Assembly: GCA_003241815.1 (NCBI GenBank)
Contig: QBLV01000002.1
Location: forward strand, 1-34,178
Length of the DNA: 34,178 nucleotides
Reading direction: 5' to 3'
Origin: Hyphomicrobiales bacterium
GTDB lineage: Bacteria; Pseudomonadota; Alphaproteobacteria; Rhizobiales; Beijerinckiaceae
The notes under the pieces were generated by a model, which saw only the letters and a program-made list of their open reading frames with translations, ran no database searches and had not been told where the DNA came from. Positions 8,746-17,534 of the stretch are shown in pieces (the stretch's first letter is position 1; the number at the start of each line of letters is the position of its first letter). Made by a program: the position numbers and the translations under genes.

Positions 8746-8844
8746 CGTCATCCTGGGCGACCGCAGGTCGTCCCGGGATCCATCATGGAGCTCTGCGCCC
8801 TACGATGGATCCCGGCGCTTCGCTTCGCTCCGGCCAGGATGACG
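8746..8844. repeat. Palindromic repeat, family 1 copy B
   Basis: Begins CGTCATCCTGGGCGACC and ends GGCCAGGATGACG, with inner arms CCCGGGATCCATC and GATGGATCCCGG. It occupies most of the gap between the second binding-protein gene and the first permease gene. Hairpins of this kind between receptor and permease genes often stabilise the upstream mRNA or dampen read-through. Confidence 0.88.
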
Positions 8845-8876
8845 ATCGAGGTTGGAATGACTGCTGAGCCAAAACC

Positions 8877-9830
8877 ATGCTGAAATACCTCGCCAAGCGC
8901 ATCCTCTACGTCATGCCGGTGGCCTTCGGCGTCAGCCTGTTCTGCTTCCTCCTCGTGCATATCGCGCCGGGCGACCCGTTGACCTCGGTGCTGCCGCCCG
9001 ATGCCTCGCAGGCGATGCAGGACGAACTGCGCAAGATCTACGGTTTCGACCGGCCGCTTCCCGTGCAGTTCGGCCTCTGGCTGATGAAGGCGCTGCAGGG
9101 CGACCTCGGCACCTCGATCGCCACGGGGCGTCCCGTCGCGGCCGAGGTCTGGCGCGCGGTCGGCAACACGCTGCTGATCGCAGGGCTTGCGACGGTGATC
9201 GGCTTCCTGTTCGGCTGCTTGTTCGGCTTCGTCGCCGGCTATTTCCGCGGCTCCTATCTCGATAAATTCGCCTCGATGCTCGCCGTGCTCGGCGTCTCCG
9301 TGCCGCATTACTGGCTCGGCATGGTGATGGTGATCGTGTTCTCGGTGCAGCTCGGCTGGCTGCCGCCGGGCGGGGCGGGGCCGGGCGGCTCGGCGGCCTG
9401 GATCTGGAACTGGGAGCATGTCAGCTACATGATCCTGCCCGCGATCACGATGTCGGTGATCCCGATGGGCATCATCGCCCGCACCGTGCGCGCGCTCGTC
9501 GCCGACATCCTCAACCAGGAATTCGTGCCGGCGCTGCGGGCCAAGGGCCTGATGGATTTCGGCGTCTTCAAGCATGTCGTGAAGAATGCCGCGCCGACCG
9601 CGCTCGCCGTCATGGGTCTCCAGCTCGGCTATCTCTTGGGCGGCTCGATTCTGATCGAGACGGTGTTCTCCTGGCCGGGCACCGGCTTCCTGCTCGGCAA
9701 CGCCATCTTCCAGCGCGATCTGCCGCTCCTCCAGGGCACGATCCTGCTGCTGGCGATGTTCTTCGTCGGTCTGAACGTACTCGTCGACATCCTGCAGGGT
9801 CTTCTCGACCCCCGCGTCAGGAGGCGCTGA
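8877..9830 (+). CDS. ABC transporter permease, DppB/OppB type
   Basis: Inner-membrane permease of 317 residues (usual ~310-340). It starts MLKYLAKRILYVMPVAFG, the typical first membrane helix of DppB-like proteins, followed by the conserved GDPLTSVLPPDAS periplasmic segment. The EAA loop that contacts the ATPases is seen in EFVPALRAKGLMDFGVFKHVVKNA. The C-terminal region ETVFSWPGTGFLLGNAIFQRDLPLLQG is diagnostic for the family. The stop is followed one base later by the next permease ATG, so the two subunits are made from one message and probably form a heterodimer. Confidence 0.95.
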   Translation: MLKYLAKRILYVMPVAFGVSLFCFLLVHIAPGDPLTSVLPPDASQAMQDELRKIYGFDRPLPVQFGLWLMKALQGDLGTSIATGRPVAAEVWRAVGNTLLIAGLATVIGFLFGCLFGFVAGYFRGSYLDKFASMLAVLGVSVPHYWLGMVMVIVFSVQLGWLPPGGAGPGGSAAWIWNWEHVSYMILPAITMSVIPMGIIARTVRALVADILNQEFVPALRAKGLMDFGVFKHVVKNAAPTALAVMGLQLGYLLGGSILIETVFSWPGTGFLLGNAIFQRDLPLLQGTILLLAMFFVGLNVLVDILQGLLDPRVRRR

Positions 9831-9831
9831 G

Positions 9832-10725
9832 ATGACCGCGATCACCGAAGGCTCAGCCGCCCTAGTCGTTCCCCCGCTGGCGAAATCGCCCGGCTATTGG
9901 GCCGGCGTCTGGCGCCGGTTCAAAAAGGACAAGGTCGCTGTCGGCGCCGGTCTCGTCGTGCTGGCGATCATCCTGATGGCAGTATTCGCCGACTATGTCG
10001 CGCCGGCCGACCCGACCCGCTCCTCGATGCTGCGGCGTCTGCGGCCGATCGGCACGCCGGGCTACCCGCTCGGCGCCGACGAACTCGGCCGCGACATGCT
10101 CTCGCGTCTGATCCATGGTGCGCGACTTTCGCTCTTCATGGGCGTCGTGCCCGTTTTCGTCGCCTTCGTTGTCGGCTCGGTCATCGGCATCGCCGCCGGC
10201 TTCTTCGGCGGCAAGTTCAACACCATCACCATGCGCACGGTCGATGTGTTCTACGCCTTCCCATCGGTGCTGCTGGCGATCGCGCTCTCGGGCGCGCTCG
10301 GCGCGGGCATCACCAACTCGCTGCTCTCGCTGACGATCGTCTTCATTCCGCCCATTGCGCGCATCGCTGAGAGCGTGACGACGCAGGTACGCGGCATGGA
10401 CTATGTCGAGGCCGCCCGCGCCAGCGGCGCCAACGCGCTGACGATCATTCGCGTCCATGTGCTCGGCAACGTGCTGGGGCCTATCTTCGTCTATGCGACG
10501 AGCCTGATCTCGGTCTCGATGATTCTCGCCTCGGGTCTCTCCTTCCTGGGCCTCGGCAACAAGCCGCCGACGCCGGAATGGGGGCTGATGCTGAACACGC
10601 TGCGCACCGCGATCTATGTCCAGCCCTGGGTGGCGGCGCTGCCGGGCGCGGCAATCTTCATCACCTCGATCTCGTTCAACCTGCTCTCCGACGGCTTGCG
10701 CTCGGCGATGGACGTGAAGGGCTGA
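9832..10725 (+). CDS. ABC transporter permease, DppC/OppC type
   Basis: Second membrane subunit, 297 residues. An N-terminal OppC_N-like segment (WRRFKKDKVAVGAGLVVL) is followed by the LGADELGRDMLSRLIHGAR block typical of DppC, five further hydrophobic helices and an EAA loop (MDYVEAARASGANALTIIRVHV). The C-terminal LSFLGLGNKPPTPEWGLML motif is also characteristic. It is preceded by GAGG-type ribosome binding bases inside the end of the first permease gene, and the ATPase gene starts two bases after its stop. Confidence 0.95.
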   Translation: MTAITEGSAALVVPPLAKSPGYWAGVWRRFKKDKVAVGAGLVVLAIILMAVFADYVAPADPTRSSMLRRLRPIGTPGYPLGADELGRDMLSRLIHGARLSLFMGVVPVFVAFVVGSVIGIAAGFFGGKFNTITMRTVDVFYAFPSVLLAIALSGALGAGITNSLLSLTIVFIPPIARIAESVTTQVRGMDYVEAARASGANALTIIRVHVLGNVLGPIFVYATSLISVSMILASGLSFLGLGNKPPTPEWGLMLNTLRTAIYVQPWVAALPGAAIFITSISFNLLSDGLRSAMDVKG

Positions 10726-10727
10726 CC

Positions 10728-11756
10728 ATGACGCTCGAAACCCATCCGGATCGCGGCGGCGCGGGCACCCCGCTGCTCCAGGCGAAAACCCTGACGAAGC
10801 ATTTCCCGCTCGGCGGCGGCGCCGTCGTGCGCGCCGTGGACGGCGTCGATTTCGCCGTGATGAAGGGCGAGACGCTGGGCGTCGTCGGCGAATCCGGCTG
10901 CGGGAAATCGACGACGGCGCGCGTCGTGATGCAACTCCTCCCGCAGGACAAGGGCGAGATGCTGTTCGACGGCGAGATCGTTGGCGGGCAGGCACTGACG
11001 CTGAAGGAATATCGCCGCCAGGCGCAGATGGTCTTTCAGGATAGTTACGCCTCGCTCAACCCACGCCTGACCATCGAGGATTCCATCGCCTTCGGGCCGA
11101 CGGTCCATGGCGTCTCGAAGGCTGCCGCCATCCTCAAGGCCCGCGATCTGCTCCAGCGCGTCGGGCTCGACCCCGCCCGCTTCGCGGCGCGCTATCCGCA
11201 CGAACTCTCGGGCGGCCAGCGCCAGCGCGTCAACATCGCCCGCGCACTCGCTTTGGGCCCGCGCCTCGTCATCCTCGACGAGGCGGTCTCCGCGCTCGAC
11301 AAATCCGTCGAGGCGCAGGTCTTGAACCTGCTCGCCGATCTGCGCGAGGAATTCGGCCTGACCTACATCTTCATCTCGCACGACCTCAACGTCGTCCGCT
11401 TCATCAGCGACCGCGTCATGGTGATGTATCTCGGCGAAGTGGTTGAGATCGGCCCCGTCGAGGAGCTCTACGGCGATCCGCGCCACCCCTATACCAAGGC
11501 GCTGCTCTCGGCGATGCCGTCCATGGACCCCGACAACCGCACCATGGAGGCCCCGCTCGCGGGCGATCCACCCAATCCGATCAATCCGCCCGAAGGCTGC
11601 CGCTTTCATCCACGCTGCCCCCACGCCCAGACCGTCTGCGCGAAGGTCAAGCCGATCCTGGCGACGATGGGGGACGGTGTACGCCAGGCCGCCTGCCATA
11701 TGCAGGTGCCGGGCTCCGGCCACAGCCATGCCCCCGCATTGGAGGCCGCCGCATGA
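10728..11756 (+). CDS. ABC transporter ATP-binding protein, DppF/OppF type
   Basis: Cytoplasmic ATPase of 342 residues that powers the upstream permeases. The ATG at 10728 lies two bases after the permease stop; a longer in-frame reading would overlap the permease gene heavily. Visible motifs are Walker A GESGCGKST (from residue 54), the signature LSGGQRQRV, Walker B LVILDEAVSALD and the H-loop SHDLN. The C-terminal oligopeptide extension PEGCRFHPRCPHAQ has paired cysteines, as in proteins of this class where it can hold a metal cluster. The gene overlaps the next by ATGA, so the F-type ATPase precedes the D-type here. Confidence 0.95.
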   Translation: MTLETHPDRGGAGTPLLQAKTLTKHFPLGGGAVVRAVDGVDFAVMKGETLGVVGESGCGKSTTARVVMQLLPQDKGEMLFDGEIVGGQALTLKEYRRQAQMVFQDSYASLNPRLTIEDSIAFGPTVHGVSKAAAILKARDLLQRVGLDPARFAARYPHELSGGQRQRVNIARALALGPRLVILDEAVSALDKSVEAQVLNLLADLREEFGLTYIFISHDLNVVRFISDRVMVMYLGEVVEIGPVEELYGDPRHPYTKALLSAMPSMDPDNRTMEAPLAGDPPNPINPPEGCRFHPRCPHAQTVCAKVKPILATMGDGVRQAACHMQVPGSGHSHAPALEAAA

Positions 11757-12751
11757 GCACGCCCCAAATCCCAACGCCCCTCGTCAAAATCGAGAACCTC
11801 ACCGTGCGCTTTCGCGGCGCCCAGACGGTCCATGCCGTCAACGGCGTCTCGCTGACGCTGGAGCCGGGCAAGGTGCTCGGCATCCTCGGCGAATCCGGCT
11901 CCGGCAAGAGTGTCACGCTGAAGACGCTGCTGCGCCTGCTGCCCGAGAGCCGCACCGATATCGGCGGCAAGGTCTCGGTCGATGGGCGCGACGTGCTGGC
12001 TCTGAACCCGCAGGATCTCGCCGATTATCGCGGCGCGGTCACCTCGATGATCTTCCAGGACCCGGCGCTGGCGCTCGATCCGGTTTACACGGTTGGCGAG
12101 CAGATCGCGGAAGCCATCGTCCGGCACGAAAAGACGTCGATGAAGGCGGCGATGGCGCGCGCGCTCGAACTGCTCGAACTCGTCCGTATCCCGTCGCCCG
12201 CGCGACGCCTGAAGGCCTATCCGCATGAGATGTCGGGTGGCATGCGCCAGCGCGCGATGATCGCGCTGGCACTCGCGGCACGACCCAAGCTCCTGCTCGC
12301 CGACGAACCGACGACGGCACTCGACGCCACCGTGCAGATCCAGATCCTGCTGCTGCTGCGCCAGCTCCAGCGCGATCTCGATATGGGCATGCTGTTCGTC
12401 ACGCACGACATCGGCGTCGCGGTCGAGGTCTCGGATCGGCTGGCGGTGATGTATGCCGGCCAGATCGTCGAGACCGGAACGGTGCGCGAACTCATCCGCG
12501 ATCCGCAGCACCCCTACACCAAGGGGCTTTTGGCCGCGAACCTGCACGGCGCCAAGAAGGGCGAGCGGCTGGAGGCGATTCCCGGCGCCCCGCCGGCCCT
12601 GACCGAGCCGCCCGATGCCTGCTCCTTCGCGCCACGCTGCAAATTCGTCCAGGACCGCTGCCGGGCCGCGCTGCCACCGGCGGTGCAACTGGGCGAGGGC
12701 AGGGTGGTGCGTTGCATCCTGGCGGAACAGGCGCTGGTCGCGGCGGCTTAA
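11753..12751 (+). CDS. ABC transporter ATP-binding protein, DppD/OppD type
   Basis: Second ATPase of the transporter, 332 residues. Walker A GESGSGKSV starts near residue 46, the signature is MSGGMRQRA, Walker B is LLLADEPTTALD, and the switch histidine is in THDIG. The C-terminus has the oligopeptide/dipeptide extension with cysteines (PDACSFAPRCKFVQDRC). Its start overlaps the stop of the preceding ATPase gene (ATGA), which implies coupled translation and balanced subunit synthesis. It is the last gene of the transporter operon; repeat copy C follows within 45 bp. Confidence 0.95.
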   Translation: MSTPQIPTPLVKIENLTVRFRGAQTVHAVNGVSLTLEPGKVLGILGESGSGKSVTLKTLLRLLPESRTDIGGKVSVDGRDVLALNPQDLADYRGAVTSMIFQDPALALDPVYTVGEQIAEAIVRHEKTSMKAAMARALELLELVRIPSPARRLKAYPHEMSGGMRQRAMIALALAARPKLLLADEPTTALDATVQIQILLLLRQLQRDLDMGMLFVTHDIGVAVEVSDRLAVMYAGQIVETGTVRELIRDPQHPYTKGLLAANLHGAKKGERLEAIPGAPPALTEPPDACSFAPRCKFVQDRCRAALPPAVQLGEGRVVRCILAEQALVAAA

Positions 12752-12793
12752 GCCTACCTAAGTCAGGCCGGCAGAACGGTGTTCATCCCACGA

Positions 12794-12902
12794 CGTCATT
12801 CCGGGCAAGCGAAGCGCAGACCCGGAATCCATCGTCGAGCGCCGACAGCACTCTATGATGGATTCCGGATCGGCGCCGCTTCGCGGCTGGTCCGGAATGA
12901 CG
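12794..12902. repeat. Palindromic repeat, family 1 copy C
   Basis: Begins CGTCATTCCGGGCAAGCG and ends TGGTCCGGAATGACG, with inner arms CCGGAATCCATC and GATGGATTCCGG. Compensating changes (GGAATCC instead of GGGATCC on both arms) keep the stem paired, a sign that the structure is conserved. It lies between the convergent ends of the transporter operon and the methyltransferase gene and may act as a two-way transcript end. Confidence 0.9.
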
Positions 12903-12939
12903 GCGTTCCTTTCGAAATGTGATCGCTGGCGGGCCCAAT

Positions 12940-14046
12940 TCAGCCCCACACCTCCCTGGCCGTCTCGACGATCAGCTCCAGCTTCCGCCACTGCTCGTCC
13001 TCGGCCAGCGTATTGCCCTCCTCGGTCGAGGCGAAGCCGCATTGCGGCGAGAGGCAGAGCTGGTCGAGGGAGACGAATTTCGACGCCTCGTCGATCCGCC
13101 GCTTGAGGTCGTCCTTGCTCTCCAGCACGCCGGTCTTCGAGGTCACGAGCCCGAGCACGACATGCTTGCCCTTGGGCAGGAAGCGTAAGGGTTCGAAGCC
13201 GCCCGAGCGGTCATTGTCCCACTCCATGAAATAGCCATCGACCGGCATGGTGTTGAACAGCACGTCGGCGATCGGCTCGTAACCGCCCGACGCGATGAAG
13301 GTCGACCGGAAATTGCCGCGGCAGAGATGCATGGTGATGGCAAGATCGGCCGGTTTGTCCTTCAGCGCGGCCTGCACCATGCCGGCATAGATCTCGGGCT
13401 GATACTCGGGATCGTCGCCGCGCTCGCGCAGCATCTCGCGCTGGGCCGGGTCGCAGAGATAGGCAAAGGATATGTCGTCGAGTTGGAGATAGCGGCAGCC
13501 GGCGTCGTAGAAGGCATGCACCGCGCCGTTATAGGCGGCGCCGACATCGGCGTAGAAGGCCTCCATCTGCGGATAGACGCCCATATTGATCATCTTCCGG
13601 CCGCCTCGGTAGTGCAGCATGCTCGGCCCGGGAATGGTCATCTTCGGGGTCGAGCCCGCCGCGACATTGTCCTTCAGGAAGCGGAAATGCTCGATCATCG
13701 GATGGCCGGCGAAGCCGACCTTCCCGACGATGCGCAGCGACTTGGCGATGCCGACGCCGCCCTTGAAGTTCATGCCGGAATCGGCGGTGATCGCCTCGAC
13801 GCCGTCGAGTTCTTCCATGAAGTCGAAATGCCAATAGGCCCGGCGAAACTCGCCATCGGTGATGCCCTGAAGCCCGATCGCCTCCTGCTTGCGGATAAGC
13901 TTGACGATCTCGCCATCCTCGATCGCCTTGAAGGCGGCATCGTCGAGCGTGCCTGCCGCATGCTGCTCGCGCGCCTGCTTGAGCGGGGCACTCCGCAGCA
14001 GGCTGCCGACCATGTCGGCACGGAAGGGAGGGGTGGTTCTGGTCAT
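12940..14046 (-). CDS. MetE C-terminal-like (cobalamin-independent methionine synthase family) methyltransferase
   Basis: A 368-residue protein of the MetE C-terminal/UROD-like TIM-barrel family, often annotated as a methyltetrahydropteroyltriglutamate-homocysteine methyltransferase. It is about half the length of MetE and lacks the N-terminal barrel. Probable zinc ligands are His240 and Cys242 (MHLCRGN), Glu275 (FMEWD) and Cys336 (SPQCGF), matching the His-Cys-Glu-Cys set of MetE. The N-terminal segment FRADMVGSLLR and the ITDGEFRR motif are typical. The ATG overlaps the livF stop (ATGA), so it is the last cistron of the Liv-type operon. The methyl donor and acceptor cannot be read from sequence; the transported solute may be its substrate or product. 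Confidence 0.88.
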   Translation of the reverse strand: MTRTTPPFRADMVGSLLRSAPLKQAREQHAAGTLDDAAFKAIEDGEIVKLIRKQEAIGLQGITDGEFRRAYWHFDFMEELDGVEAITADSGMNFKGGVGIAKSLRIVGKVGFAGHPMIEHFRFLKDNVAAGSTPKMTIPGPSMLHYRGGRKMINMGVYPQMEAFYADVGAAYNGAVHAFYDAGCRYLQLDDISFAYLCDPAQREMLRERGDDPEYQPEIYAGMVQAALKDKPADLAITMHLCRGNFRSTFIASGGYEPIADVLFNTMPVDGYFMEWDNDRSGGFEPLRFLPKGKHVVLGLVTSKTGVLESKDDLKRRIDEASKFVSLDQLCLSPQCGFASTEEGNTLAEDEQWRKLELIVETAREVWG

Positions 14047-14822
14047 GGGCTGGTCCTCGGTTCGGTCGGGGTTTGAGGGCGCGGCGCGCGTTTCGCGCGG
14101 GCGGGTTTTTCGGCGACGGAGAGATGCGCCGCCATCGCCGCCTCGTCGGCCAGCAGCGCGTCGGAGCGGGCGGCGTAAACGATGGCGCCCCTGTCCAGAA
14201 TGATCGCCTCATCGGTGAAGGGCAGGATCTTGCGCGCCTTCTGCTCGACCAGGATGGTGGTCAGCCCTTCCTCGCGGTTGAGCCTTGCTATCGTGGCCAG
14301 CAACTCGTCGACGATGATCGGGGCCAGCCCCTCCAGCGGTTCGTCGAGCAGCAGCAGTTTCGGGTCCAGCATTAGCACGCGCGCGACCGCCAGCATCTGC
14401 TGCTCGCCGCCCGAAAGCTGGTTGCCGAGATTGCGACGCCGCTCCTCGAGGCGCGGGAACAGGGCATAGGCGCGGGCCACGCTCCATCGCGTGCCGCGCC
14501 GGATGGCGGTGAGGTTTTCCTCCACCGTCAGCGAACGGAAGATGTTTCGCTCCTGCGGCACCCAGCCGATGCCGATGGCGGCGCGCTTCTCCGGCGGCAG
14601 CCGCGTGATGTCCTCACCCTGGAAGCGGATTGTCCCCGCGACCTGGCGCGTCAGGCCCATGATCGAGTCGATCAGCGTGGTCTTGCCAGTGCCGTTGCGG
14701 CCGAGCAGCGCCAGCGCGGCGCCCTCATTCAGCTTGAGCGAGAGTCCGTTGATCACGACCGCCTCGCGATAGCCGGCGACGAGTCCGTCGATCTCCAGCA
14801 GAGCAGCCGGGCGTTCAGACAT
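14043..14822 (-). CDS. livF: Branched-chain amino acid type ABC transporter ATP-binding protein LivF
   Basis: ATPase of 259 residues. The ATG at 14822 overlaps the livG stop by ATGTCTGA; upstream in-frame starts, including one two codons earlier, lie inside livG. Walker A GRNGTGKTT is at residues 41-49, the signature is LSGGEQQML, Walker B is LLLLDEPLEGLAP, and the PIIVDELLATI segment is typical of LivF rather than LivG. The tail after HLSVAEKP is rich in Ala, Arg and Pro and is probably disordered. The gene is coupled at both ends and forms the LivG/LivF heterodimer that drives the LivH/LivM pore. Confidence 0.95.
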   Translation of the reverse strand: MSERPAALLEIDGLVAGYREAVVINGLSLKLNEGAALALLGRNGTGKTTLIDSIMGLTRQVAGTIRFQGEDITRLPPEKRAAIGIGWVPQERNIFRSLTVEENLTAIRRGTRWSVARAYALFPRLEERRRNLGNQLSGGEQQMLAVARVLMLDPKLLLLDEPLEGLAPIIVDELLATIARLNREEGLTTILVEQKARKILPFTDEAIILDRGAIVYAARSDALLADEAAMAAHLSVAEKPARAKRAPRPQTPTEPRTSP

Positions 14823-15582
14823 GAACATCTTCCCCGAGATAGACAGATTTGACACGGGGATCGCTCGAAATCTCGGCGACGCTGCCCTCGGCGAAAAGCT
14901 GCCCCTGCACCAGCACCGAGATGCGGTCGGCAAAGGAGAAGACCAGCTCCATGTCGTGCTCGATCAGCAGCACGGTGACGTCCTCGGGCAGCGCCTCGAC
15001 ACTGTCGAGCACATCGTGGCGCTCGTCCTCGGGCACACCGGCGGCGGGCTCGTCGAGCAGCAGCAGCGAAGGCTTGCAGGCCATGGCGAGGGCGATCTCA
15101 AGCAGGCGCTGCTTGCCATAGGGAAGGGTCGCGGTGCGCCGCGTCATCAGCCCACCCAGCTTCATGCGCAGGAGCAGAGCCTCCGCCTCGTCGATCACGG
15201 CGCTGTTCTGACCGACCCCGCTCCACCAACGCGCGCCCGCGCCCTGCCGCTCCGCGATGGCGAGGCCGACGGTCTCGATCGGCGAGAGGTCGGCGAAAAG
15301 CTGGTTGATCTGGTAGGTCCGCGCCATGCCGCGTCGAACCCGGAGCTGCTGGCTGACCTTGGTCACGTCCTCTCCGTTGAGATGGACCGTGCCCGACGTC
15401 GCCGGCAGCACGCCGGTCAGCAGGTTGATGAAGGTGGTCTTGCCGGCACCGTTGGGGCCGATCAAGGCGTGCCGGGCGCCGCGGGCAACGCTGAGGGAGA
15501 TGTCCGCATTGGCGTTGAAGCCACCGAAGGACTTGCTCAGGCCGATCGTCTGCAGGGCGGGCGAGGGCGTCGGTGCGGTCAT
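14815..15582 (-). CDS. livG: Branched-chain amino acid type ABC transporter ATP-binding protein LivG
   Basis: ATPase of 255 residues, with Walker A GPNGAGKTT at residues 42-50, the degenerate LivG-type signature LPYGKQRLLEIALAMA, Walker B LLLLDEPAAGV and the H-loop EHDMELV. The VARGARHALIGPNGAGKTTFINLLTG block is typical of this subfamily. The start overlaps the livM stop (ATGA) and the stop overlaps the livF start, so livM, livG and livF are read as one coupled block. Confidence 0.95.
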   Translation of the reverse strand: MTAPTPSPALQTIGLSKSFGGFNANADISLSVARGARHALIGPNGAGKTTFINLLTGVLPATSGTVHLNGEDVTKVSQQLRVRRGMARTYQINQLFADLSPIETVGLAIAERQGAGARWWSGVGQNSAVIDEAEALLLRMKLGGLMTRRTATLPYGKQRLLEIALAMACKPSLLLLDEPAAGVPEDERHDVLDSVEALPEDVTVLLIEHDMELVFSFADRISVLVQGQLFAEGSVAEISSDPRVKSVYLGEDVHV

Positions 15583-16610
15583 GGCCGGCTCCCCGCCAGC
15601 CAGCGCAGCAGCGGCGCAAAGGGTCGCGCCAGCTCCGTCACCAGACGGTCGCGGCCGATCAGCACGAGGATCACCAGGATGAAGCCCATCCAGAAAATCC
15701 AGTAGGCCGGCGTCATTGCAGACAGCGTGTCCTTCATCAGCTTGAAGGCGATCGCGCCGATCAGCCCGCCATAAAGATAGCCCGAGCCTCCGATGACCAG
15801 CACCAGCAGCGCATCGGCCGAGCGGGCGAAGTCGAGCACTTCCAGAGAGACGAATTGCGTCGTCTGGGTGAGCAGCGCGCCGGCCATCCCGGCATAGACC
15901 GCCGCCAGCGTGTAGACGGCGACGATCCGCCGGTTCGGCGCGATGCCGATCGTGGCGGCGCGAAGCCGGTTATCCTTCAGCGCCTTGAGCGACAGTCCGA
16001 AGGGCGAATGCACGATCCGCCGCGCCAGCAGAAACAGCAGGAAGGCGGTCGTCAGGCTGTAGACATAGGCCGTGGTGCCGGCGAAATCGAAATCGAAACG
16101 CCCGAGGATCGGCCCGACCGAGACGCCCAGCAGGCCATCGGCGCCGCCAGTGATCCAGTCGAGCCGGTTGGCGAGTTCGTGCAGAATGAGCGCGACGCCA
16201 AGCGTCACCATCAGCCGGGTCAGATCCGTGCCGCGCAGGATCATGAAGCTCGCCAGCAAGCCGACGAGACCGGCCGCCGCGCCCGACAGCACGAGCCCGG
16301 TCACCGGCTCCGAAATGCCATGCTTGGCTAAAAGCCCCGCCGCATAGGCGCCGACGCCGAAGAAGGCGGCGTGTCCCAGCGAGACGATGCCGGCATAGCC
16401 GAGGATCAGGTCGAGCGAGAGCGCGAACAGCCCGAGGATCACGATCTCGTTCAGCAGCAGATGGCGATTCGGCAGCAGAAGGATCAGCCCGAAGGCACTG
16501 ATCCAGAACAGGATTTCCGGCCAGCGCCAGGCGGGTTTCGCCCGCAGGAAAGCCGATGGCGAGAGCGGCTCGGCCGCCATCTGCGGCATCGGAGGGGGAT
16601 TGGCGGACAT
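15579..16610 (-). CDS. livM: Branched-chain amino acid type ABC transporter permease LivM
   Basis: Inner-membrane permease of 343 residues with about eight or nine hydrophobic segments. The family block LDLILGYAGIVSLGHAAFFGVGAYAAG is seen near residue 65, and the cytoplasmic coupling loop is in SLKALKDNRLRAATIGI. The C-terminal part carries VIGGSGYLYGGLIGAIAF, conserved in LivM. The gene starts three bases after the livH stop and ends in an ATGA overlap with livG. Confidence 0.95.
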   Translation of the reverse strand: MSANPPPMPQMAAEPLSPSAFLRAKPAWRWPEILFWISAFGLILLLPNRHLLLNEIVILGLFALSLDLILGYAGIVSLGHAAFFGVGAYAAGLLAKHGISEPVTGLVLSGAAAGLVGLLASFMILRGTDLTRLMVTLGVALILHELANRLDWITGGADGLLGVSVGPILGRFDFDFAGTTAYVYSLTTAFLLFLLARRIVHSPFGLSLKALKDNRLRAATIGIAPNRRIVAVYTLAAVYAGMAGALLTQTTQFVSLEVLDFARSADALLVLVIGGSGYLYGGLIGAIAFKLMKDTLSAMTPAYWIFWMGFILVILVLIGRDRLVTELARPFAPLLRWLAGSRP

Positions 16611-16613
16611 CGC

Positions 16614-17467
16614 TCAGCGTCCCCGCGCGAACAGGCCCTGCGGTCTGATCATCAGCACGCAGAGCATCATCGCATAGATGATGAAGGCGCCAAGCTGGGG
16701 CACCAGATATTTGCCCATGACATCGGCGACGCCTAGCAGCAGTGCCGCCAGCAGCGGCCCGGTCAGGCTTGAGGTGCCCCCCACCGTCACGACGATCAGG
16801 AAATACAGCATGAATTTGAGCGGGAAGGTCGGGTCGAGCCCGACGATCTCGGCGCCCAGCGCGCCGCCCAGTCCGGCCAGGCCGGAGCCGAAGGCGAAGT
16901 GATCGCGAAGACCTTGCCGACCGGGATGCCCAGCCCCCGCGCGGCGCGCCGGTCATCGACGGCGGCGCGCAACTGGCTGCCGAAGCGCGTCTTCGCCAGC
17001 ACCCATTGTAGCCCCAGCGCCATCAGCCCGCAGACCACGACGATGAACAGCCGGTAGATTCCGATCCCGACCTCGCCGAACATGACGCGGCCCTGCAGCC
17101 AGCCTGGCAGGCGCACGCTCTGCTGCTGCGAGCCCATCAGCCAGTCGGTCGCTGCGATCGCCATGAAGACCAGCCCGATCGAGAACAGCACCTGGTCGAG
17201 ATGGCTGCGCTCATACATGTGGCGGTAGAGCAGGCGCTCGGCGGCGAGCCCGAGAGCCGCGCTGAACAGGAAGGCCAGCGGCAGGCAGGCCAGGAAGGGC
17301 AGGCCGAACCGGTTCATCAGCACGACCGCGGCATAGCCGCCGGCCATGGCGAAGGCGCCATGCGCGAGGTTGACGAAGTTCATCAGCCCCAGCGTGACCG
17401 CAAGACCCGCCGCGAGCACGAAGAGCAGCATGCCATAAGCGATGCCGTCGAACAGGATGGTCAGCAA
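16614..17467 (-). pseudogene. livH: Branched-chain amino acid type ABC transporter permease LivH, interrupted by a single-base frameshift
   Basis: The first part reads TILFDGIAYGMLLFVLAAGL up to GKVFAIT, a normal LivH sequence; it then loses homology and runs on in the wrong frame to a stop. The rest of LivH (MLYFLIVVTVGGTSSLTGPLL to RPQGLFARGR) is intact in another frame ending at 16614. Adding one base between 16898 and 16899 restores GKVFAIT-FAFGSGLAGLGGALGAE and a 284-residue protein of normal length. The likely start is TTG at 17467, nine bases after an AGGAG ribosome site; a longer in-frame reading to 17653 runs through a repeat and is rejected. All other liv genes are intact, so this is either a sequencing error at a short run or a recent mutation that would disable the transporter. 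Confidence 0.85.
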
Positions 17468-17534
17468 GGGCAGGGGCTCCTGACGGGTAGGCGGCTCTAC
17501 GGTGCGGAAGAGCGAGACGCTGGCGGAGTCGGGC

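Noticed and set aside
6921-12902. Repeated palindromes considered as a CRISPR array or insertion sequence ends
   Set aside because: Only three copies kilobases apart, no regular spacers, no cas genes, no transposase and no target-site duplications seen.
12940-14046. Full-length MetE methionine synthase
   Set aside because: Only about 368 residues with a single catalytic barrel; the N-terminal half of MetE is absent and no remnant lies nearby.
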